Shown: piece after piece, positions 59,287-64,000 of the stretch
How the letters are laid out: each line of letters begins with the position of its first letter
How positions within the stretch are numbered: the first letter of the stretch is position 1
Source: Streptomyces sp. APSN-46.1
GTDB lineage: Bacteria > Actinomycetota > Actinomycetes > Streptomycetales > Streptomycetaceae
Reading direction: 5' to 3'
Length of the DNA: 64,000 nucleotides
NCBI RefSeq assembly: GCF_022815725.1
Contig: NZ_JALGRF010000002.1
Span: forward strand, 744,001-808,000
Notes under the pieces: model-generated
The model's database searches: none
Told to the model about the DNA's origin: nothing
Seen by the model: the letters and a program-made list of their open reading frames with translations, nothing else
Program-made: the position numbers and the translations under genes

Positions 59287-60650
59287 CGCTTGCCCCGCAG
59301 GCGGCGGACCCGGCGGACCTGGCGGACCGCGCGCCGCACGGACGGGTTCTTGACGAGGAAGGCGAGGCGCGCCGGGACTCCGCCCGGCAGGCCCTGGCTC
59401 GCCAGGCGGCGCCGGTTGAAGTAGCGCCGGGTACGGGTGTCCAGGTGGCGGGTCAGGTAGTCCTCGGCCGCCGCGCGGTGCTCGTGCAGGATCCGCGGCT
59501 GCATCGCGAAACCGACGGCGGTCAGCAGGCCGCCCAGCCGCGAGCGCACCTCCTCCGGGCCGGGGGCGGCCCAGCCGCGCACGGCCTCGGTGTCGGCCAG
59601 GTCGGGGAGCAGCGCGTCCACCACGGTCAGGGGGACCCGGTTGCTGTTCTGGTACGGGGTGAGGCGGGCCAGCAGGGTCTTCGTCCCGGCGCGGGCGACG
59701 GGCAGCCCGAACAGAGTGGCCGCCGTCAGCAGCCCGGTGGAGAAGCAGCCGACCACCAGGGCCGGGCGGACCTGCTGGTACAGCACCTCGGCCAGTACCG
59801 GGGTGTCCAGCACGGTCAGGCGGGCGCCCAGCCGCTCGGCCTCGGCCTCGGCCCGGCGGGAGTACACGGCCGGGGCGCTGGGGTGCGGTTTGAAGACCAG
59901 CTCCCGGTGGCCCAGGGCGTACGCGCCGCGCACCATCTCGGCGTGCAGCTCCTCCTCCTGGGCGGGGGTGATCAGGTCCAGCGCGGAGAGGTACTGGCCC
60001 AGCAGCAGCGCCGGGGCCTCCTCGCGGTCCGTGGCCGGTTCCACGGCATCGGCGGGAGCCGTCGCGGCCAGTTCGGCCAGGACCTTCAGGAACTCGTCGG
60101 TCGGCACCAGCTCCGCCGGTACGCCGAACTCCGTGAGCAGCAGCGGCTCCAGCCCCGGTACGAGGTCCAGGTGCAGCACCCGCCGCACCCGCATCCCGAT
60201 CTGCGGGTCGAGCCGGACGCGCGTGGGCCCGTAACTCATCAGCCCGTCGGCGTAGACGTCCACGGCGGCGCCGGGGAACAGCTGGCACAGGCTCTGCGCG
60301 GGCGGTACCTGGAGGGACTCCACGATCAGCTCGACCCGGTCGTCGCCGAGGCCCCACAGCGTCCGCAGGTACCGCTCCCACAGCGGGACGTCGTCCGCGC
60401 GCGGGGACCAGGAGCTCGGGTGCTGCGGCTCGATGACGGCGTTCCAGTCGAGCACCTCGTCGAAGCGGGTGCTCAGCGTGGCGAAGCCCGGCATGTCGGC
60501 CAGCCGCGGGCTGATCTCGGCCGCGAGCGCGTGGTTGCTCGTCAGCAGGATCCGGCGGTCGGCGGCCGGGAAGCTGCCGGCGTCCACGGCCGCGGCGAGC
60601 GTGGCCGTCCCGTAGAGGGTGGAGCCGATGAAGATCTGGGTCAGGCTCAC
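59283..60650 (-). CDS. Polysialyltransferase-family glycosyltransferase
   Basis: 455 residues. N-terminal FIGSTLYGTATLAAAVDAG, then VDVYADGLMSYGPTRV, ELVFKPHPSAPAVYS (HP motif) and VVGCFSTGLLTAATLFG (S-T motif), matching the alpha-2,8-polysialyltransferase-like family. In S. coelicolor, relatives act in teichulosonic acid/Kdn wall-polymer synthesis. GTG 60650 overlaps the GT2 stop (GTGA), and its own stop overlaps the acyltransferase start, so the three genes are one coupled unit. Confidence 0.9.
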   Translation of the reverse strand: MSLTQIFIGSTLYGTATLAAAVDAGSFPAADRRILLTSNHALAAEISPRLADMPGFATLSTRFDEVLDWNAVIEPQHPSSWSPRADDVPLWERYLRTLWGLGDDRVELIVESLQVPPAQSLCQLFPGAAVDVYADGLMSYGPTRVRLDPQIGMRVRRVLHLDLVPGLEPLLLTEFGVPAELVPTDEFLKVLAELAATAPADAVEPATDREEAPALLLGQYLSALDLITPAQEEELHAEMVRGAYALGHRELVFKPHPSAPAVYSRRAEAEAERLGARLTVLDTPVLAEVLYQQVRPALVVGCFSTGLLTAATLFGLPVARAGTKTLLARLTPYQNSNRVPLTVVDALLPDLADTEAVRGWAAPGPEEVRSRLGGLLTAVGFAMQPRILHEHRAAAEDYLTRHLDTRTRRYFNRRRLASQGLPGGVPARLAFLVKNPSVRRAVRQVRRVRRLRGKR

Positions 60651-61657
60651 GCGGCCGCTCCCGACGGGGTGCGGCGGCGGAGCCGGCGCAGCAGGGCGGA
60701 GCGGTCGGCGTCCATCGAGGCCAGCGCCTGGTCCAGCACGTCCTGGGGCATGCGTCCGAGCGCGGCCGCGCTCATCGAACGGAGTTTCTTGGCCACGGCC
60801 GGTTCGAACCTTTCAAGGGACCCGTTGTGGTGGGCGATGATCGCGCAATAGGTGCGGACGGCTTTCGGGAGCAGGAGGTCGGATTCCCGGTCGTCGGCCG
60901 TTTCCGAAATCACCTGATCGAATGCACGCATGAAATCGAGCTGACGCTCGTCGCCGATCTGCGTCAACGAGGTGGAAACCCCGCGTCGGTAGAAGATTCC
61001 GGGCATTCCGACGGCCGCGAAGGACTTCGCCTCCCGGTGCAGCCGCCAGATCCACGGCCGGTCCTCCGCCGTCCGCAGCCCGTCGGTGAAGTGCAGCAGT
61101 CCCTGGTCCAGCAGCCGCCGGTGGTACATGCCGGCCCAGGCGTACGGGTAGTCCACGGAGGTGGCCCGGTCGGCGGGCAGGATTCCGGAGCGCGGATCGG
61201 CGACGACCCCGTGCGCACCGAAGGGGACGCGCTGCACGGAGCGCGCCCTATTGGTGACCTTGACGTGGTCATTGCGGATGAAATCGCAGTTCAGGGCCTC
61301 GATGGCGGCCACCATACGGGCAAGGTGGCCCGGTGCCAGCCAGTCGTCTCCGTCCATGAAGGCGATGTACTCGCCCCTGGCCGCGTCCAGACCGGTGTTG
61401 CGGGCGGTGGCCAGGCCGCCGTTCCGGTCGTGGCGCAGGTGCACCGCGCCTGGCAGTTCCCGGGCCGCCCGTTCCAGCAGGTCGGGAGTCCCGTCCGTCG
61501 AGCGGTCGTCGACGAGCAGGAACTCGAAGTCGTCCCGAGCGTTGAGTTCGAGACTTTTCAGGGCATCCGGCGCATATGTCTGCACGTTGTAGAACGGCAC
61601 GACAACAGAGAGCTTGAACACCTGCGAGACGTTAGGCCGTTGTCCGGCATTCACCAT
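60647..61657 (-). CDS. GT2 family glycosyltransferase
   Basis: 336 residues. FKLSVVVPFYNVQTYAPDAL, LLVDDRSTDGTPDLL, DRNGGLATARNTGLDAARGEYIAFMDGDDW is a textbook GT-A N-terminal half with the DxD (DGDD). The C-terminal half has RTAEDRPWIWRLH. It transfers a sugar from a nucleotide donor. ATG 61657 is used; ATG 61666 and an internal GTG before FKLSVVV are alternatives. First gene of the coupled GT2 - polysialyltransferase - acyltransferase unit, diverging from the DUF6716 gene. Confidence 0.9.
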   Translation of the reverse strand: MVNAGQRPNVSQVFKLSVVVPFYNVQTYAPDALKSLELNARDDFEFLLVDDRSTDGTPDLLERAARELPGAVHLRHDRNGGLATARNTGLDAARGEYIAFMDGDDWLAPGHLARMVAAIEALNCDFIRNDHVKVTNRARSVQRVPFGAHGVVADPRSGILPADRATSVDYPYAWAGMYHRRLLDQGLLHFTDGLRTAEDRPWIWRLHREAKSFAAVGMPGIFYRRGVSTSLTQIGDERQLDFMRAFDQVISETADDRESDLLLPKAVRTYCAIIAHHNGSLERFEPAVAKKLRSMSAAALGRMPQDVLDQALASMDADRSALLRRLRRRTPSGAAA

Positions 61658-61797
61658 GGCCCGCATACGTATTCCATGTGAACGAAGCGGGGCGGGCGAG
61701 TTAACCCGTGCGGATTCGCACGGCGTAGACGGGTTGTTAACCCGCTGTTGTGCAGTCGTTGGGCCGATCACCGAAATTGCGGAATAGCTTCTGCCGC

Positions 61798-63324
61798 GTG
61801 TCAGTCAGCAATCGATCAGCGCAACGCTCCGCCCCTCGCAGTTCCCTCAGGGTCGCCGTACTCGCCGATTCGGATACGCGATGGAAATGGGGCGCCCTCA
61901 CCGCCCGCCGCCTCGCGCCCGGCAACCGGCTCACCGGATACCTGCTGCGCGGCCGGGCCACCCCCACCGCGCGCCAGCTCGGCGAGGTGGGTGTCCAGGC
62001 CGACCGGCTGACCGAGGTGACCTGCGCGGAGTTCCTCGCGGACATCGAGCGCGAGCAGTACGACGTGGTCGTCCTCGCCCTCGTCGGCGGGGCCGTCCAG
62101 GCCGTTCTGCACGGCGTCCGCGCCCTGTGGCCCGACCCGGCCGCCCGCCCGGTCCTCGTCACCGGATACGTGGGCGTCGTGTACGAGAAGCTCGCCGACG
62201 GCCTGCTGCTGCGGCACGGAGCCGACCTCGTCCTCGCCAACTCCCGCCACGACGCGGAACGCTTCCGCGCCGTGTACGAGGGGGTGGGCGCGGACGCGGG
62301 CGCCGTCACCGAGACCGTGCTGCCCTTCCTCGACGGGGCGCCGTACGAGCCGGCCGGGAGCCGGGCCCACACGGTGGTCTTCGCCGTGCAGCCCTCGGTG
62401 CCCGAGAGCCGCGCCGACCGCGCCTACCTGCTGGAACGGGCCGCCGGACACGCCCGGCTGCACCCCGACCGGGAGGTGCTGGTCAAGCTGCGCAGCCGGC
62501 CCGGGGAGCACACCACGCACCTGGAGGAGCAGCCGTACCAGCGGCTCGCCGAGCGGCTCCCCGGCGGACTCCCCGCCAACTGCCGCCTGGCGTACGGGAA
62601 CATGGGCGAGGTCCTGGACGGCACCGACCTGCTGGTCACCGTGTCCTCGACCGCCGCGCTGGAGTCCCTGCACCGGGGCATCCCGACGGCCGTCCTGACC
62701 GACCTCGGCATCCGCGAGGCGCTGGGAAACCACCACTTCCTCGGCTCGGGCTGCCTGGCCTCGTGGGACCAACTGGACGCCGGGCTGCTGCCGCAGGGCA
62801 ACCCGGCCTGGCTGACCGCCCAGGGCGTTGCCCCGGTCCGCGGGCCATTTTCAGCCTCGCCGGCGAGGCTGGATGTGCCCGGTGGGGCCTCAGGCGCGGC
62901 GGACCGGAACCCGGCGCCCGCGCCCGGCGCGCCCCGCGCGGGCGGGGAGGGCTTCGCCGACGCGCCTGCCGCCGGTGCGCCCGGGGTGGGCGGCGCGGGC
63001 TCCGCCGACGTATCGGGTACCTGCGGCGGCGACGCCTTCGGCGCCGCCCGCGCGCGGCTCGGGGAGCTGCTGGAGCTGCCCCAACTTCCGCCCGTGGACC
63101 CGTACTACACGCTGACCACCGCCCCCCGGTACCTGCCCGGGATCCTCGCCCGCCATCACCTCGCACCCGACGGAACCCCGCTGCCCGGCGCCGTCCGGGA
63201 CGGCGCGGGGGAGTCGCGGCTGCGCCGCCGGCTCCGCGCACACCTGCGCGACGCCGCCCGCGGGGTGTACCGACACGGGGTCCAGCGCGTGGCCCCGCTC
63301 ATCCGCCGCATGGGGGAGCTGTGA
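61798..63324 (+). CDS. DUF6716 putative glycosyltransferase
   Basis: 508 residues. Rossmann-like start LRVAVLADSDTRWKWGALTAR, a DVVVLALVGGAVQAVLHG block and VFAVQPSVPESRADRAYLLERAAGHARLHPDREVLVKLRSRP, then TVSSTAALESLHRGIPTAVLTDLG, which parallels the S-S/T motif of polysialyltransferases. Residues about 350-430 form an Ala/Gly/Pro insert that contains a dispersed repeat (62852-62871). GTG 61798. The stop overlaps the next start (GTGA). Likely a partner in Kdn/sialic-acid-type polymer synthesis. Confidence 0.85.
   Translation: MSVSNRSAQRSAPRSSLRVAVLADSDTRWKWGALTARRLAPGNRLTGYLLRGRATPTARQLGEVGVQADRLTEVTCAEFLADIEREQYDVVVLALVGGAVQAVLHGVRALWPDPAARPVLVTGYVGVVYEKLADGLLLRHGADLVLANSRHDAERFRAVYEGVGADAGAVTETVLPFLDGAPYEPAGSRAHTVVFAVQPSVPESRADRAYLLERAAGHARLHPDREVLVKLRSRPGEHTTHLEEQPYQRLAERLPGGLPANCRLAYGNMGEVLDGTDLLVTVSSTAALESLHRGIPTAVLTDLGIREALGNHHFLGSGCLASWDQLDAGLLPQGNPAWLTAQGVAPVRGPFSASPARLDVPGGASGAADRNPAPAPGAPRAGGEGFADAPAAGAPGVGGAGSADVSGTCGGDAFGAARARLGELLELPQLPPVDPYYTLTTAPRYLPGILARHHLAPDGTPLPGAVRDGAGESRLRRRLRAHLRDAARGVYRHGVQRVAPLIRRMGEL
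62852..62871 (+). repeat. Perfect 20-base palindrome of the dispersed repeat family inside a gene
   Basis: CAGCCTCGCCGGCGAGGCTG is a perfect palindrome and equals two head-to-head halves of the family core. It encodes part of the in-frame insert of the DUF6716 protein. Confidence 0.8.
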
Positions 63325-64000
63325 ACCAGACCGACGGGTCCGCCCGTGAACTCCGCGCCGCCGGCACCGACACCGACGCGGCCGCCTACACCGACGCGGC
63401 CGCCGCCGCCGCCGCCGACGCCGCCGACGCCTCCGACACCGCCGGCCGGGCGCCCCGCGTCCTGGCCGTCGTCCCCGCCCGGGGAGGATCCAAGGGCGTG
63501 CCGGGCAAGAACCTGGCCGAGGTCGCCGGGATTCCGCTCGTCGCCCGCGCCGTGCGGGCCGCCCTGGCCGCGCCGACCGTCACCGACGTGGTGGTCTCCA
63601 CCGACGCCGAGGCGATCGCCGACGCGGCCGAGGCCGCCGGCGCCGGCGTGGTCCGCCGTCCCACCGCCATCTCCGGCGACACCGCGAGCAGCGAAGCCGC
63701 CGTGCTCCACGCGCTCGACGCCTTCGAGGAACTGCACTCGGTGACGGTGGACGTGGTCCTCCTCATCCAGTGCACGAGCCCCTTCCTGACCTCCTCCGAC
63801 GTGGAAGCGGTGGCCGCCGCCGTGGCCCGCGGCCCCGCCGACTCGGCCCTGACGGTTGCCCCTTTCCACGGCTTCCTCTGGCGCACGGCAGACGGCGAGG
63901 GCGGCGGCGAGGGCGACGGCCCCGGCTCCGGCGACGGCCCCGGCTCCGGCCACCGCCCCGGCCCCGGCCCCGGCTCCGTCTTCGGCGACGCCCCCGGCCC
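63321..64000 (+). CDS. CMP-sialic acid (acylneuraminate) cytidylyltransferase-like protein, 5' part
   Basis: 226 residues visible; the 3' end lies beyond the window. After an Ala/Asp-rich extension of about 45 residues comes VLAVVPARGGSKGVPGKNL (about 47-65), the nucleotide-binding signature of NeuA/KdsB-type enzymes, then VVVSTDAEAIADAAEAAG and LLIQCTSPFLTSSDV. It activates a sialic acid or Kdn with CTP. A Gly/Asp/Ser/Pro-rich stretch begins near residue 194. GTG 63321 is coupled to the DUF6716 gene. Neighbouring polysialyltransferase-like genes support a nonulosonic acid polymer. Confidence 0.92.
   Translation, partial: MNQTDGSARELRAAGTDTDAAAYTDAAAAAAADAADASDTAGRAPRVLAVVPARGGSKGVPGKNLAEVAGIPLVARAVRAALAAPTVTDVVVSTDAEAIADAAEAAGAGVVRRPTAISGDTASSEAAVLHALDAFEELHSVTVDVVLLIQCTSPFLTSSDVEAVAAAVARGPADSALTVAPFHGFLWRTADGEGGGEGDGPGSGDGPGSGHRPGPGPGSVFGDAPG

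Overview
This 64 kb window is typical Streptomyces chromosome. GC is very high and third codon positions are strongly biased to G/C. GTG starts are common, genes overlap as ATGA or GTGA, and the families are Streptomyces-restricted (XRE/DUF5753 with DUF397, an SCO4848-type membrane protein, a DUF6716 glycosyltransferase). From memory, and not checked, the order glyA - trpS - D,D-carboxypeptidase - sdhCDAB - acyl-CoA mutase - cell-wall glycopolymer genes matches the core arm-proximal region around SCO4837-SCO4881 of S. coelicolor.

Layout. 1-8.3 kb: the 3' end of a pullulanase gene, then a leftward block (rhomboid-like protein, tyrosine phosphatase, a sigma-like membrane protein, and a hydrolase - ferredoxin reductase - TetR - acetyltransferase run). 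8.4-12.9 kb: two rightward membrane-protein genes of probable metal (copper-type) function, both swollen by in-frame repeats, facing an orphan winged-helix regulator. 12.9-16.7 kb: glnII with a candidate GlnR site, and a Gfo/Idh/MocA oxidoreductase. 16.9-22.9 kb: an accessory-looking stretch with a secreted DUF11-type protein, a small membrane protein flanked by two ~290 bp inverted repeats, an XRE-DUF397 pair with an ATP-binding partner, and a divergent MarR/hydrolase pair with a palindromic operator. 23-28.7 kb: PP2C phosphatase, VIT-family transporter, a repeat-rich intergenic region, a lipoprotein plus glutathionylspermidine synthase-like pair, and rocD.

28.7-37.7 kb: glyA behind a ZTP riboswitch, trpS, an RNA-ligase-like protein, YihY, a D,D-carboxypeptidase, a metallophosphoesterase and an AlkC-like DNA glycosylase. 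37.8-46.7 kb: a TetR-controlled small operon with two matching operators over its promoter, a second XRE-DUF397 pair, two secreted peptidoglycan hydrolases that carry the same six-bladed tectonin-like domain, a 50-residue exported peptide with a repeated NGIGWD motif next to a TrmB/LuxR-type regulator, and a Uma2 nuclease. 46.7-58.2 kb: hydrolase, sdhCDAB, OHCU decarboxylase, ECF sigma factor with membrane partner, L,D-transpeptidase, acyl-CoA mutase and a LysE exporter. 58.2-64 kb: acyltransferase, polysialyltransferase-like protein, GT2, DUF6716 and a CMP-sialic acid synthetase-like gene, running off the right edge. They look like the start of a cell-wall glycopolymer (teichulosonic acid type) locus.

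Cross-cutting themes. (1) Cell-envelope remodelling is the largest functional group. (2) Many genes carry low-complexity in-frame expansions (VPGVG-like, Ala/Asp, Gly/Thr, Pro). (3) One family of short palindromic Streptomyces repeats occurs at least eight times here, including inside two coding regions. (4) The best candidates for undescribed biology are the exported NGIGWD peptide with its divergent regulator (44.2-46.0 kb) and the inverted-repeat-flanked membrane gene (17.7-19.2 kb).
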